NCBI RefSeq assembly: GCF_013623835.1
Contig: NZ_JABKDE010000004.1
Span: forward strand, 186,001-250,000
Direction of reading: 5' to 3'
Length of the DNA: 64,000 bases
Source of the DNA: Brevibacterium oceani
Lineage (GTDB): Bacteria; Actinomycetota; Actinomycetes; Actinomycetales; Brevibacteriaceae
This document shows positions 28,007 to 37,113 of the stretch, in pieces. How positions within the stretch are numbered: the stretch's first letter is position 1; each line of letters starts with the position of its first letter. The notes under the pieces are model-generated. The model was not told where the DNA came from and did not search any database. It worked only from the letters and a program-made list of their open reading frames with translations. The position numbers and the translations under genes are program-made.

Positions 28007-29306
28007 TCAGCTGTTCCGGTTCCCCGAGCGAGAGCATCAGCCGGTTCGCCCAGTTGAAGAACGCCGCACAGTTGAGAGCATCGACGATATCGCCATCCTC
28101 GAGACCGGCCTCCCGCAGTGCGCTCACATGCGCGGGTCCGAACGCCTGCGGAGTCAGCGTCAGCGCGACCGAGGCCTCGACGACGGCATCCCACACAGGA
28201 TCGCCGAGGCGACCGGCGACTCCCTCATCGAGGAGGACCTGCACGGTGTCGCGCCGACCCGATTCTTCCGTCGCCCGATCCGAGTGGATCGAGGCGCAGA
28301 GCAGGCACCCGTTGAGCCGTGAGGCCGCCGTCGCCGCGAGTTCGCGTTCGGCCCGTCCGAGGCCGTCGGTGGTGTTGAAGAAGATGTCGAGATCCGTCAG
28401 CGTCCGCGCCCGCAGGGCCGCCGGATCCCGGGCCAGCAGCCGGAAGTACGGGTTCTTCGCCCGCCCCGCCTCCCGCTGAACCTTCGTGAGATCTGCCTCG
28501 GCGACCGGGGCGATCCACGGCACCCACCCGAGCCCGGACTGCTGGAAGAGTTCGGGGCGCTTGAGGTCGGGGTACATGTTCACCCGATCCCCGACAGCGG
28601 CCAGGGCATCTGCTCCCCGCGCCGAGGCGGCCGCACCGTCCGTGCCCCCATCGTCGGGTTCCCGTGGCGGGGAGTCCGGGACCGGGGCACCGGTCGCCGT
28701 CGGCGCGTGGGCGAGTGCCGCCAGTCCGGTGCTGATGCGGATCTGGAAGTTGAGGAAGGACACGAGCTGGGCGAGGGTGACGATGCCGTCCTCGTCCCAT
28801 CCGGCCTCGAACAGCAGGGCGAGGTGCGCCGGCCGCGAATCCCGCGGATGGAGCGCGAGGAGATGAGCGAACTCGAGTCCCGCGATGAGCCGGGCCCCCA
28901 ACGTCTCTTGTGACTGTGCGTCGGCGGTGAACCACGGACCGGGCACATTCTCCGCCGACAGCGCCGCGGATTCGAAGATCCCATAGGGTCCGCGCACCTC
29001 GGCACGCGAATCGAGCGCGAGCACCGCCTCGTCGAGGAGTTCCGCGACCGACCAAGAGGCGGCCTCATCCTCATCCCGGAGCAGATCACGGTAGAACTCC
29101 TCGGCACTGTCCGAACCGAGCAGCCCGGCGGTGAACGCGGCCACCGCATAACGCTCCCGGTAGGACACACCCCGCGGATCCTCGGGTTCGAGAAGAGCTT
29201 CGAAGCTCAGCTGGGCATTCTCCTTGGCCTGCGCGCGGTGATCGCGGAGCTGATCGAGGGGATCTCCCGTCGCGATCCCGGCCAGGGCATTGATGACGTC
29301 GGGCAT
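27993..29306 (-). CDS. Fused CMD-domain (Avi_7170-type) and AhpD-like (Avi_7169-type) protein
   Basis: A 437-residue protein made of two carboxymuconolactone-decarboxylase/AhpD-like halves. Residues 1 to about 210 resemble the CMD protein of the Avi_7170 group. A Pro/Asp/Gly/Ala-rich linker (about 210-235) leads to a second half with the peroxidase-type motif NGCLLCASIHSDRA (C-x2-C-x3-H), matching the Avi_7169 alkylhydroperoxidase-domain group. These two are usually separate genes. It is the last gene of the ABC importer / luciferase-like operon, one base after the monooxygenase gene. Only the second half has the redox Cys pair. Confidence 0.8.
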   Translation of the reverse strand: MPDVINALAGIATGDPLDQLRDHRAQAKENAQLSFEALLEPEDPRGVSYRERYAVAAFTAGLLGSDSAEEFYRDLLRDEDEAASWSVAELLDEAVLALDSRAEVRGPYGIFESAALSAENVPGPWFTADAQSQETLGARLIAGLEFAHLLALHPRDSRPAHLALLFEAGWDEDGIVTLAQLVSFLNFQIRISTGLAALAHAPTATGAPVPDSPPREPDDGGTDGAAASARGADALAAVGDRVNMYPDLKRPELFQQSGLGWVPWIAPVAEADLTKVQREAGRAKNPYFRLLARDPAALRARTLTDLDIFFNTTDGLGRAERELAATAASRLNGCLLCASIHSDRATEESGRRDTVQVLLDEGVAGRLGDPVWDAVVEASVALTLTPQAFGPAHVSALREAGLEDGDIVDALNCAAFFNWANRLMLSLGEPEQLTPGK

Positions 29307-29307
29307 C

Positions 29308-30381
29308 TCAGACCACCCGCTCCGCGTCCACGCTCAGACCGAGTGCGGGGGCGACCTCGGTGGCCAGCAGTTCGATCGACCGCAGGGCGGTCTCGTTCGT
29401 CGCGGGCACCGAATGGACCTGGAAGCTGACATCGGTGACCCGGTTGAGGACGCGATCACCTGACAGTCGGTCGATGACCTGTTCGGGGGTGCCGAGATAT
29501 GTGTCGGTGGCGATGAGGAGTTCGTCGAGGCTCAGACCCGAGGTGTCATAGCCGACGAGGCGGTCGGCCTCGGCACGCAGGGCGGGTTCGGTGATCTCAC
29601 GCAGTCTGGGCAGATCCTCAGCATCGGCGACCACCGCGGTGCGGGAAGCGAGGATCCGCGGTTTGGTGCCCGCTGGCAGCTGGGAGAGGTAGGTGTCGAT
29701 GACGGGCAGCTGCACCTCATCGAGGCTGGCACCCGTGTTCTCCTCCGGCCTGGGCTGGGTGCGCGAGAGCATGAGTCCATCGCCGGCGGCGCCGGCCGAT
29801 CCAGCCCCACGTGAGGAGAACGTCGCCTGCCACAGCCGGTCGGCCGGGCCCGTCGCCGCGGCGGTGCTATCGCCGGGGGCGGAGTCCGGTCCGGGGTAGA
29901 GGAGATGCTCGGTCGGCAGCGCCTGACCGGACAGGAGGGTGCGCAGAGTGTCGAGATTGTCGGCGAAGACCTCGCGGCGGTCCTCGAAGGCCGTGCCGAA
30001 CGCGGGGAACGACTTCGGGTTCCCGCCCGAACCGAGACCGATCTCGAGGCGACCTCCGGCAAGGATATCGGTGACCGCGGCATCCTCGGCCACGCGCACC
30101 GCGTTCTCCATCGGCAGGGTGATGATCGCCGTGCCCAATCGGATCCGGGAGGTGCGGGCAGCGGCATGGGAGAGGAAGACCAAGGGTGAGGGCAGGCCGC
30201 CCTCGGCCGCAGAGAAGTGGTGCTGGGCGATCCACGCGGAATGGAAGCCGACGCGTTCGGCCGCCTCGATCTGTTCGAGGGCGAAGCGGTAGCGCTGGGC
30301 TGCCGATGCGTCCTCGAGCAGGCGGGTGAAGAACCCGAGCTTCGGTCCGGTCGTTCTCTGGTCGCTGGTGGAGCCTGTCAT
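29308..30381 (-). CDS. Luciferase-like FMN-dependent monooxygenase (KPN_01858-type)
   Basis: A 357-residue TIM-barrel flavin monooxygenase: LGFFTRLLEDASAAQRYRFA opening, AWIAQHHFSAAEGGLPSP and LGTAIITLPMENAVRVAEDA, typical of the bacterial luciferase superfamily. The closest group I recall is the KPN_01858 family, found with a peptide-type ABC importer and CMD proteins exactly as here. The substrate is unknown. It needs reduced flavin, and no reductase is in the operon. Confidence 0.8.
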   Translation of the reverse strand: MTGSTSDQRTTGPKLGFFTRLLEDASAAQRYRFALEQIEAAERVGFHSAWIAQHHFSAAEGGLPSPLVFLSHAAARTSRIRLGTAIITLPMENAVRVAEDAAVTDILAGGRLEIGLGSGGNPKSFPAFGTAFEDRREVFADNLDTLRTLLSGQALPTEHLLYPGPDSAPGDSTAAATGPADRLWQATFSSRGAGSAGAAGDGLMLSRTQPRPEENTGASLDEVQLPVIDTYLSQLPAGTKPRILASRTAVVADAEDLPRLREITEPALRAEADRLVGYDTSGLSLDELLIATDTYLGTPEQVIDRLSGDRVLNRVTDVSFQVHSVPATNETALRSIELLATEVAPALGLSVDAERVV

Positions 30382-30386
30382 GTGTC

Positions 30387-32084
30387 TCAGCTTTCTGCTG
30401 CTGTGGTCAGCAGTGTCGGGGATGAGGGTCGCGAACCGGTCTCTTGTGCGCCGACCGAGAGCGCGACCGGGGTCGGTATCGCATCGAGGAGGGCACGCGT
30501 GTACTCGGTGGCGGGGTGAGCGAAGATCTGCTCGGTACCACCGGACTCGACGAGGTGTCCGCGCGACATCACCGACACCGTATCAGCGATCTGCCGGACC
30601 ACGGCGAGGTCGTGGGTGATGAACACGTACGTCAGGTCCGACTCCCGCTGGAGCTGGTCGAGGAGGGTGAGTATCTGTGCCTGCACCGTGACGTCGAGGG
30701 CCGACACCGCTTCGTCGAAGACGACGAGTTCGGGTTCGACGATGAGGGCTCGGGCGATCGCCACCCGCTGCAGCTGTCCGCCGGAGAGTTCGGCCGGTCG
30801 CCGCTCGAGGAAGTCCTGCGGCAGCGCTACCCGGTCCATGATCTCGGCGACGAGGCGGGGCCGGCTCGAGCGGTCGCCGATGCGGAAGTTGCGCAGGGGC
30901 TCGGTCAGGGTCGAGCGGATCGAATGCTTGGGATCGAGGGCCGAGAAGGGGTTCTGGTGCACGAGCTGGACGGTGCGGCGGAACTGCCGCAGCCGCGCCC
31001 GATCCCGTCCCGAGCGACCGAAGTCGGCGGCATCGACGTCGCCGATGCGCAGGTGACCCGACTGGGGGCTGAGGAAACCGGCCAGCGCCTTGCCCGTCGT
31101 CGTCTTGCCCGACCCCGATTCGCCGACGATGCCGTGCGTGGTTCCGCGGTCGACGGTGAAGGTGACGTCCTCGACGCCGATGACCTGGTCGCCGGTGCGG
31201 TCGAAGACCTGGGTGAGCGAGTCGACGGACACGAACGGGCGCGCGGAGGTGCCGGCCGCCTCGGCGGGGGTCTGCCTGCACACCTTCGTCCGCAGCGCCG
31301 GAGCGTCGGCGAGCAGCCGCGAGGTGTACTCGGTCTCCGGGCGGGAGAAGATGCGATCGGCCTGCCCCGATTCGACGACGCGGCCGGCCTGCATGACCAG
31401 CACTTCGTCGGCGCGTTCGCCGGCGACGGCGAGATCGTGGGTGATGAAGAGGATGCCCATTCCGGTCTCCGCGCGCAGTTCGTCGAGGAGGTCGAGCACC
31501 TGCTTCTGCACGGTCACATCGAGGGCCGAGGTCGGTTCGTCGGCGATGAGCAGGCGCGGGCGCAGCGCGATGGCGGCGGCGATGAGCACGCGTTGGCGCA
31601 TGCCTCCGGAGAGTTCGTGCGGGAACTGGTCGGCCCGCTTCTCCGGCTGGTCGATGCCGACCCGCTCGAGCAGTTCGATAACCTGCCTGCGCGCTTCGAC
31701 CCGCCCGGCCCGGCTGTGGATGCGCAGCGCTTCGGCCACGGACTTCCCGACGGTCTGCAGCGGATTGAGCGAGGCTCCCGGATCCTGCGGGACGTACCCG
31801 ATCTGGGCTCCGCGCATCCCGCGCCAGCCGGCGGCGCCGAGGCGCGAGAGGTCGACATCGCCGAGGTGGATCCGCCCGGCCGTGACCTGCGCGGCGGAGG
31901 GGAGGAGACCGATGACGGCGTTGGCCGTCGTCGATTTCCCCGACCCGGATTCGCCGACCACGGCGGTCATCGAACCGGGACGGACCACGAGGTCGAGCTC
32001 GCTCACGGCCGGAGCCGTGGGGCCGCCTCGGCGGGAGTAGTCGACGGTGAGCCCGTCGATGCGCAGCAGCGGGGACTCGGTCAT
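30387..32084 (-). CDS. ABC importer ATPase, two nucleotide-binding domains in one chain (DppD-DppF fusion type)
   Basis: A 565-residue ATPase powering the peptide/nickel-type importer encoded upstream. Domain 1: Walker A GESGSGKST, signature LSGGMRQRV, Walker B LLIADEPTSALD. Domain 2 (from about residue 290): GESGSGKTT, LSGGQLQRVAIARAL, LVVFDEAVSALD. Each domain keeps its H-loop (ITHDLAV), so both should bind ATP. The start at 32084 comes from the ATGA overlap with the permease stop. Confidence 0.92.
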   Translation of the reverse strand: MTESPLLRIDGLTVDYSRRGGPTAPAVSELDLVVRPGSMTAVVGESGSGKSTTANAVIGLLPSAAQVTAGRIHLGDVDLSRLGAAGWRGMRGAQIGYVPQDPGASLNPLQTVGKSVAEALRIHSRAGRVEARRQVIELLERVGIDQPEKRADQFPHELSGGMRQRVLIAAAIALRPRLLIADEPTSALDVTVQKQVLDLLDELRAETGMGILFITHDLAVAGERADEVLVMQAGRVVESGQADRIFSRPETEYTSRLLADAPALRTKVCRQTPAEAAGTSARPFVSVDSLTQVFDRTGDQVIGVEDVTFTVDRGTTHGIVGESGSGKTTTGKALAGFLSPQSGHLRIGDVDAADFGRSGRDRARLRQFRRTVQLVHQNPFSALDPKHSIRSTLTEPLRNFRIGDRSSRPRLVAEIMDRVALPQDFLERRPAELSGGQLQRVAIARALIVEPELVVFDEAVSALDVTVQAQILTLLDQLQRESDLTYVFITHDLAVVRQIADTVSVMSRGHLVESGGTEQIFAHPATEYTRALLDAIPTPVALSVGAQETGSRPSSPTLLTTAAES

Positions 32085-32947
32085 GATGTCACCTTTCGCA
32101 GGGTGTTGCCGATCTGGTGGGTGGCGAGCACGATCGCCATGACCACGATGCCGGGGAACACGGTCAGCCACCATGCGGTGGCGACGAAGTTGCGGCCCTC
32201 GGCGATGATGAGGCCCCATTCGGGGGTCGGCGGCGGGGTGCCGTAGCCGAGGAACCCGAGCGTGGAGATCTGGAGGATCGCGGACCCGATCTGCAGCACC
32301 GCCAGTGAGAGCACGGGCGAGATCGAGTTCGGGAGGATGTGGCGGACGAGCACGGAGCCGAACGTGCCGCCGGAACCGTAGGCCGCGGCCACGAAGTCGC
32401 TCGTGTTGATCTGCACGGCCTGCGAACGGGCGAGGCGGGCGAACTGGGCGATGGCCGTGATGCCGACGGCGATGGCCGCGTTGATCGTGCCGAAGCCGAG
32501 GACGACGACGATCGAGAGGCTGAGCAGGATCGCGGGGATCGACAGCAGCACATCGATGAGCCGCATGAGCACATCGTCGAGCCACCCCTTCCGGGTGCCG
32601 GCGATGAGTCCGATCGCGGTGCCGACGACGAGCCCGACCCCGACGGCCACGAGCGCGGCCAACAGTGATTGGGAGGCTCCGTAGACGACGCGGGTGAACG
32701 CGTCACGACCGGTCTGATCGGTGCCGAACCAGTGCTCGAGGCTCGGCGGCAGCAGGGCCGGGGTGTCCCCGCCGTCGTTCGGGTCGAAATGCGTGAAGAG
32801 GCCGGGGAACAGGGCCCATGCGATCGCGATGAGCAGGATCAGGGCGGAGACGACGGTGGCCGGGGTGATCGCGGATTCGCTCAGCCTGGGTCGCCGGCCC
32901 TGTGGGCGTGGGCTCCTGGAGCGGGTGAAGACGTCGGTGAGGCTCAT
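32081..32947 (-). CDS. ABC importer permease, DppC-like
   Basis: A 288-residue inner membrane permease of the peptide/nickel family. It has a cytoplasmic Arg/Pro-rich N-terminus, a first helix at about 29-50, HWFGTDQTGRDAFTRVVYGA (typical DppC/OppC motif), and about five helices including the EAA-like region QINTSDFVAAAYGSG. It pairs with the DppB-like permease, overlapping it by four bases. Confidence 0.92.
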   Translation of the reverse strand: MSLTDVFTRSRSPRPQGRRPRLSESAITPATVVSALILLIAIAWALFPGLFTHFDPNDGGDTPALLPPSLEHWFGTDQTGRDAFTRVVYGASQSLLAALVAVGVGLVVGTAIGLIAGTRKGWLDDVLMRLIDVLLSIPAILLSLSIVVVLGFGTINAAIAVGITAIAQFARLARSQAVQINTSDFVAAAYGSGGTFGSVLVRHILPNSISPVLSLAVLQIGSAILQISTLGFLGYGTPPPTPEWGLIIAEGRNFVATAWWLTVFPGIVVMAIVLATHQIGNTLRKVTS

Positions 32948-34038
32948 GATTCGCGGCCCTTCGATTCGGTGTCCCCAGGCGTCTGGGCCCAGTCGAGGTC
33001 GACCCCGACGCTGGCCGCGGATGCCGTCAGCGCTCGCCGGGTGGGTTCGTCGTGGGTGCGCAGGGCCTTATTCGCCGAGGCGGCGCTGCGTTTCGTGCGC
33101 AGACGGACGTCGATGACGGGGTAGAGGAGGTCGACGACGAGGTTGATGATGACGTAGCCGAAGGTCGCGATCACGACGACGGCGAGCAGGATCGGATTGT
33201 CCCGGTGCGTCACGGCCTGAGCGGTGATGAGCCCGATGCCGTTGCGGCCGAATACGGTCTCGGTGACCACGGCGCCGGCGACGAGTTCGCCGAACACCAG
33301 TCCGATGATCGTCAGTCCCGGCAGCACCGCGTTGCGGGCGACGGTGTGGACGAGCAGCCATGTCTGGGAGGCGCCCTTCGCGGCGGTGACCTTGACGAAC
33401 CCGGACGCCTGCACCTCGGTGATCGAGCGGATGAGGACCTGCGCGATCGGGGCCGAGAGCGGCACCGCCACGGTCAGTGTCGGCAGGACGAGTGCCTCGG
33501 CGGGGCCGGGATTGACGACGGAGACGAATCCGAGCTGGAAGGAGAAGACCTGGATGAGGAGGATCCCGAGCCAGAACACGGGGATCGAGATGAACAGGCT
33601 CGGCACCGAATCGAGGATCCGGCGGATCCATGACAGCGGACCGGCGGCCGGGCCGGAGGTGGCGAGGACGGCGATGATGACGGCGAGCACGACGGCGGTG
33701 ACGAATCCCGAGGCCGCGAGCACCGCGGTCGAGGGCAGGGCCGCGGCGATGATCGTCGACACGGCGGCACCGGTCTGCACCGAGTACCCGAAGTCTCCGG
33801 TGAGGAAGCCTGAGAGGCTGAGGAGGTAGCGGGTGATCCACGAGTCGTCGGCGCCGGTCGCCTCCCGGATCTGCGCGATCTGGTCGGGGGAGAGGCCCAG
33901 CGCGGGATCGGCGAAGCGGGCGGTGACGCCGTCGCCGGGAATGAGGCTGAGCAGGATGAACGCCGCAGTGAACGCCAGCAGGAGGACGAGGATCGCCTGA
34001 CCGAGGCGGAGGGCGAGGTAGCGGATGTCGAGGATCAT
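32944..34038 (-). CDS. ABC importer permease, DppB-like
   Basis: A 364-residue permease: the typical opening RYLALRLGQAILVLLLAFTAAFILL, then FLTGDFGYSVQTG, EVQASGFVKVTAAKGAS (EAA loop) and LVAGAVVTETVFGRNGIG. A C-terminal cytoplasmic extension of about 50 residues is longer than usual. It overlaps the binding-protein gene and the DppC-like gene by four bases each. Confidence 0.92.
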   Translation of the reverse strand: MILDIRYLALRLGQAILVLLLAFTAAFILLSLIPGDGVTARFADPALGLSPDQIAQIREATGADDSWITRYLLSLSGFLTGDFGYSVQTGAAVSTIIAAALPSTAVLAASGFVTAVVLAVIIAVLATSGPAAGPLSWIRRILDSVPSLFISIPVFWLGILLIQVFSFQLGFVSVVNPGPAEALVLPTLTVAVPLSAPIAQVLIRSITEVQASGFVKVTAAKGASQTWLLVHTVARNAVLPGLTIIGLVFGELVAGAVVTETVFGRNGIGLITAQAVTHRDNPILLAVVVIATFGYVIINLVVDLLYPVIDVRLRTKRSAASANKALRTHDEPTRRALTASAASVGVDLDWAQTPGDTESKGRES

Positions 34039-35714
34039 TTCTCTCCTGCCAGCCAGGTGCTGTAGAAGTCGGGACGGCCCACGGGTTCGGTGGCGAAGCC
34101 ATGAACGCGGCGGCGGAAGGCGAAGACCTGCGGCTCTTCGAAGAACGGCAGTACGTAGGCCTGGTCGACGAGGTAGTCCTGGACTCTCTCCGCAGCCCTC
34201 TGGCGCTTCTTCGCATCGGGTTCGGCCGCGAGGGCGTCGAGGAGTTCGTCGACCTTCGGATCGACGGAGTCGTCGTCGGCATCGGTGCGGTCGGGTCCGT
34301 TGAGGAAGACGTCGCGGTTGACCGAGGAGTAGTTCGAGCGCAGGTTGTCGAAGTCGGCGCGGGCGACCATCGAATGGTAGATCTGCACAGTGTCGAGTTC
34401 GAGGGCGTCGAGCGTCTGCTTCGACTGGTCGCCGGGGTTGATCGACAGGCGCACGCCGACGCGGCGCAGCTGCTGCTGGATGAGGGTCTGGACCTCGTTC
34501 GAGCGGGGCTGGGGGAGGGCGATGTTGACGGTCAGCGCCAAGAGCTGCCCGTCTTTGACGCGATAGCCCGCCGAGTTGCGTTCCGACCAGCCCGCCTTGT
34601 CGAGGAGTCGGTCGGCCTCATCGGGGTCGTAGACCCACGAACCCGACTGGTCCTTGTACCCCATCGCCCCCTTGGCGAGGAGACCGGTGGCCAGCGGATA
34701 GTTCGGGGTGAAGAGCTTGTCGACGATCTCCTGCCGGTCGACGGCGGCGATGAGGGCCCGGCGGACGTCGAGGTCGGCCAGCAGATCGTGGCGGAACCGG
34801 AAGTTGATGCTGTTGTTGATCCCGTTCGTCGCCTTCGCATAGAGGCGCAGGCCTTGTTCGGTAACGCGGGATTCGTCGGGGGCCTGGACGTCGCGGACGC
34901 CGTCGGCCTGGCCGGAGAGCACGGCTCCGATGCGCACCGAGTATTCGTTGTTCGTCAGATAGTCGATGCCGTCGAGGTGGGCCCGGCCCTGATGTTTCAG
35001 ATGCGGGGGAGCCCAGTCGTAGTCCTCGCGGGCGCGGACCGAGAGCTTCGTGCCGATGGTCTCGTCCGTGATGTGGAAGGGCCCGCAGGTGTGGATCTGC
35101 TTTGCTCCGCCGGGACCGAAGCCCTCGGCATCGAGGTCGAGGGTCGAATCGGAGAGGAGACCGGCGTTCATCGTCGAGGTCGCTTGCGCGAACCCGGGGG
35201 AGGGCGCGGAGAAGTGAAAGCGCACACGGCGGTCGTCGAGGACCTCGCTGCGCTCATAGTTCGAGATCTGCTCGGACACCGGCAGGGTGCGGGCTTCGTC
35301 GCCCTTGCCGTACAGGTCGAAGTTCTTCGCCACGTTCGCAGGCGTCAGCGGAGTCCCGTCGGAGTAGGTGACTCCGTGACGCAGAGTGAACGTGTAGGTC
35401 GTGGCATCGGCGTTGGTCTCGGGCAGCTCGGTCGCCAGCCATGGATGAAGCTCCAGGGTCTTCGGATCCTGCCACAGCAGACGGGCAGAGATGTTGTTCA
35501 TGATCCCGCCGTTGGGGTAGAAGCCGACCGACGGCGGGTAGAGCAGAGTCCAGGTCTGCGGCTCGAAGTACGTGAGCACTCCACCCTGTTCCGGTTTGCC
35601 GTCGGCCAGGGGTGAGGTGTCCGTGGGAGTGCAGGCGCTGAAGAGAGCGATCGATCCGATCCCGAGTCCGAGGCCGAGCATGCCACGGCGAGTCGTGGTC
35701 GTATGGTTCAACAA
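34035..35714 (-). CDS. ABC importer substrate-binding lipoprotein (KPN_01854-type SBP family 5)
   Basis: A 559-residue extracytoplasmic solute-binding protein of the peptide-binding family. The N-terminus has twin arginines (TTTTRRGMLGLG) and a lipobox ALFSAC with Cys28, so export may be by Tat with lipid attachment. The SBP_bac_5 region follows, including ETNADATTYTFTLRHGVTYS. The start is a TTG with GGAG upstream and sits inside an eight-codon upstream frame. It is the first gene of a six-gene operon with a luciferase-like monooxygenase, which suggests import of an organic, perhaps sulfur- or nitrogen-containing, compound (inference). Confidence 0.88.
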   Translation of the reverse strand: MLNHTTTTRRGMLGLGLGIGSIALFSACTPTDTSPLADGKPEQGGVLTYFEPQTWTLLYPPSVGFYPNGGIMNNISARLLWQDPKTLELHPWLATELPETNADATTYTFTLRHGVTYSDGTPLTPANVAKNFDLYGKGDEARTLPVSEQISNYERSEVLDDRRVRFHFSAPSPGFAQATSTMNAGLLSDSTLDLDAEGFGPGGAKQIHTCGPFHITDETIGTKLSVRAREDYDWAPPHLKHQGRAHLDGIDYLTNNEYSVRIGAVLSGQADGVRDVQAPDESRVTEQGLRLYAKATNGINNSINFRFRHDLLADLDVRRALIAAVDRQEIVDKLFTPNYPLATGLLAKGAMGYKDQSGSWVYDPDEADRLLDKAGWSERNSAGYRVKDGQLLALTVNIALPQPRSNEVQTLIQQQLRRVGVRLSINPGDQSKQTLDALELDTVQIYHSMVARADFDNLRSNYSSVNRDVFLNGPDRTDADDDSVDPKVDELLDALAAEPDAKKRQRAAERVQDYLVDQAYVLPFFEEPQVFAFRRRVHGFATEPVGRPDFYSTWLAGEK

Positions 35715-35734
35715 TCTGCTCCGTTCGTGCGCAT
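35708..35734 (-). CDS. Possible eight-codon upstream ORF ending in Cys
   Basis: ATG at 35734 opens MRTNGADC and then TGA, overlapping the TTG start of the binding-protein gene. A -10-like TTAACT (35746-35741 on the minus strand) lies six bases before the ATG, so the uORF would sit at the very 5' end of a leaderless transcript. A coupling or attenuation role is speculative. Confidence 0.3.
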   Translation of the reverse strand: MRTNGADC

Positions 35735-35741
35735 GAGTCGA

Positions 35742-35782
35742 GTTAAGCCGATCGGTGCGGGGAGCGTCAATTTCGGCTTAAC
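35742..35782. promoter_or_regulatory. Symmetric divergent promoter with inverted-repeat operator
   Basis: GTTAAGCCGA (35742-35751) and TCGGCTTAAC (35773-35782) are a perfect 10-base inverted repeat 21 bases apart. Each arm overlaps a -10-like TTAAC hexamer reading outward, and the first ATG lies six or seven bases beyond on each side. One unknown regulator could control the ABC/luciferase operon and the glyoxalase pair together. No regulator gene is adjacent. Confidence 0.6.
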
Positions 35783-35790
35783 ATTGAGAC

Positions 35791-36438
35791 ATGTCGCCAT
35801 CTGCCGATTTCGATCATCTGGTCATCGCCGTACCGAATCTTGCCGATTCTGTTGAGCAATGCCACAACGCTCTCGAAGTGCGACCCATTCCCGGTGGAGC
35901 ACATCCGGGGCTCGGGACGGCCAATGCGCTGCTCGGGCTCGAGGTCCCGACTCTCGGCCCCGGTGCTCTTTCCTATCTCGAGATCCTCGGCCCCGACCCC
36001 GACCAGGATCCGAGCCTCGCCGCCGCGCGGCTGAGCGGCATCACCACACCGACAGTGCAGCGGTGGGCGATCCGTCCGCGCGATTTCGACGGCCTCGTCG
36101 CGAAGGCCGCGGCTGAAGGCAGGGTCGACCTCGGCGAGGTTCACGATATGACGCGCCGGACACCGGACGGAGGCCTGCTCGAATGGAGACTGACCAGGCG
36201 GACTCCGCTCGCCCTCGGCGGGATCCAACCGTTCCTCATCGACTGGAAGGATTCGCCGCACCCGGCCGAGCAGGACATGCCGAGCGTCGAGCTTGAACGG
36301 CTGTGGGCCGAAACCTCGGAGGTCGACAGGACTCGCAGTGTTCTGCGATTCTTGGACGCTACCCTCGAAGTCGAGGCAGGGGCCACCGATTCCCTGCACG
36401 CCATACTGAAAGGTCCGGGTGGATCATGGACGCTCTGA
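35791..36438 (+). CDS. Glyoxalase-like (VOC, PF13468-type) protein, copy 1
   Basis: A 215-residue VOC superfamily protein: FDHLVIAVPNLADSVEQC at the start, then [17 protein letters not shown] and [12 protein letters not shown], matching Glyoxalase_3-like proteins. Function unknown. It is the first of two paralogues; the shared [13 protein letters not shown] and YLEILGPDP segments show a tandem duplication. It is divergent from the ABC/luciferase operon through a shared operator. No Shine-Dalgarno is seen, and a -10-like TTAACA lies seven bases upstream, consistent with leaderless translation. Confidence 0.8.
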   Translation: MSPSADFDHLVIAVPNLADSVEQCHNALEVRPIPGGAHPGLGTANALLGLEVPTLGPGALSYLEILGPDPDQDPSLAAARLSGITTPTVQRWAIRPRDFDGLVAKAAAEGRVDLGEVHDMTRRTPDGGLLEWRLTRRTPLALGGIQPFLIDWKDSPHPAEQDMPSVELERLWAETSEVDRTRSVLRFLDATLEVEAGATDSLHAILKGPGGSWTL

Positions 36439-37091
36439 ACATTCCCGCCGAACTCGACCATCTCATCATCACCGTGCCCGACCTCGAGGAGGGAATCGCC
36501 GCCGTCGAAGCCGCCACCGGCGTCCGCGCCGTCCCCGGCGGTCGCCACCCCGGCCTGGGGACCGCGAATGCGCTGCTCGGGCTGGCACCGACCGGTTGGG
36601 CCGACGGCGCGCACACCTACCTCGAGATCCTCGGCCCTGATCCGCAGCAGGAGGCGCCGGTCGGCGGGACGCTCCCACTCGACGCCCACCTCGCAGAGGG
36701 TCTGACACTGCAGACGTGGGCCATCCATCCGGCGGCGTTCCTCGCGAAGATCGCGGCCGCGAACACCGCCGGCATCGACTTCGGCGAGGTCAGGGACATG
36801 TCCCGGGAAACCGCCGAGGGGGAGCTGCTCGAATGGCGGCTGACCAGCCGATCCCCGCTGCCGCACGAGGGAGCGCAGCCGTTCCTCATCGACTGGGGAG
36901 AATCGACGCACCCCGCCGAGGCGGCCCTGCCCACCCTCGAACTGCTCGAATTCCGAGTGGAATCTCCGCAGCCCGACGCGGCGAGGGAAGTGCTCGAGGT
37001 GCTCGGTGCGGGCGACGCTGAGGTCGTCGAAGGCAGCGAATGCCGGCTGCGCGCGAAGCTGCGCGGACCCGGAGGTCTCCTCGAGTTCTGA
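36426..37091 (+). CDS. Glyoxalase-like (VOC, PF13468-type) protein, copy 2
   Basis: A 221-residue paralogue of the preceding gene ([56 protein letters not shown]). The start overlaps the first copy by 13 bases, so they are co-translated. The C-terminal third differs more between copies than the N-terminal two thirds. The pair may act as a heterodimer or on related substrates handled by the divergent operon; this is inference. Confidence 0.8.
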   Translation: MDALNIPAELDHLIITVPDLEEGIAAVEAATGVRAVPGGRHPGLGTANALLGLAPTGWADGAHTYLEILGPDPQQEAPVGGTLPLDAHLAEGLTLQTWAIHPAAFLAKIAAANTAGIDFGEVRDMSRETAEGELLEWRLTSRSPLPHEGAQPFLIDWGESTHPAEAALPTLELLEFRVESPQPDAAREVLEVLGAGDAEVVEGSECRLRAKLRGPGGLLEF

Positions 37092-37113
37092 CAATGCGGC
37101 TAGACTCGCAGAC

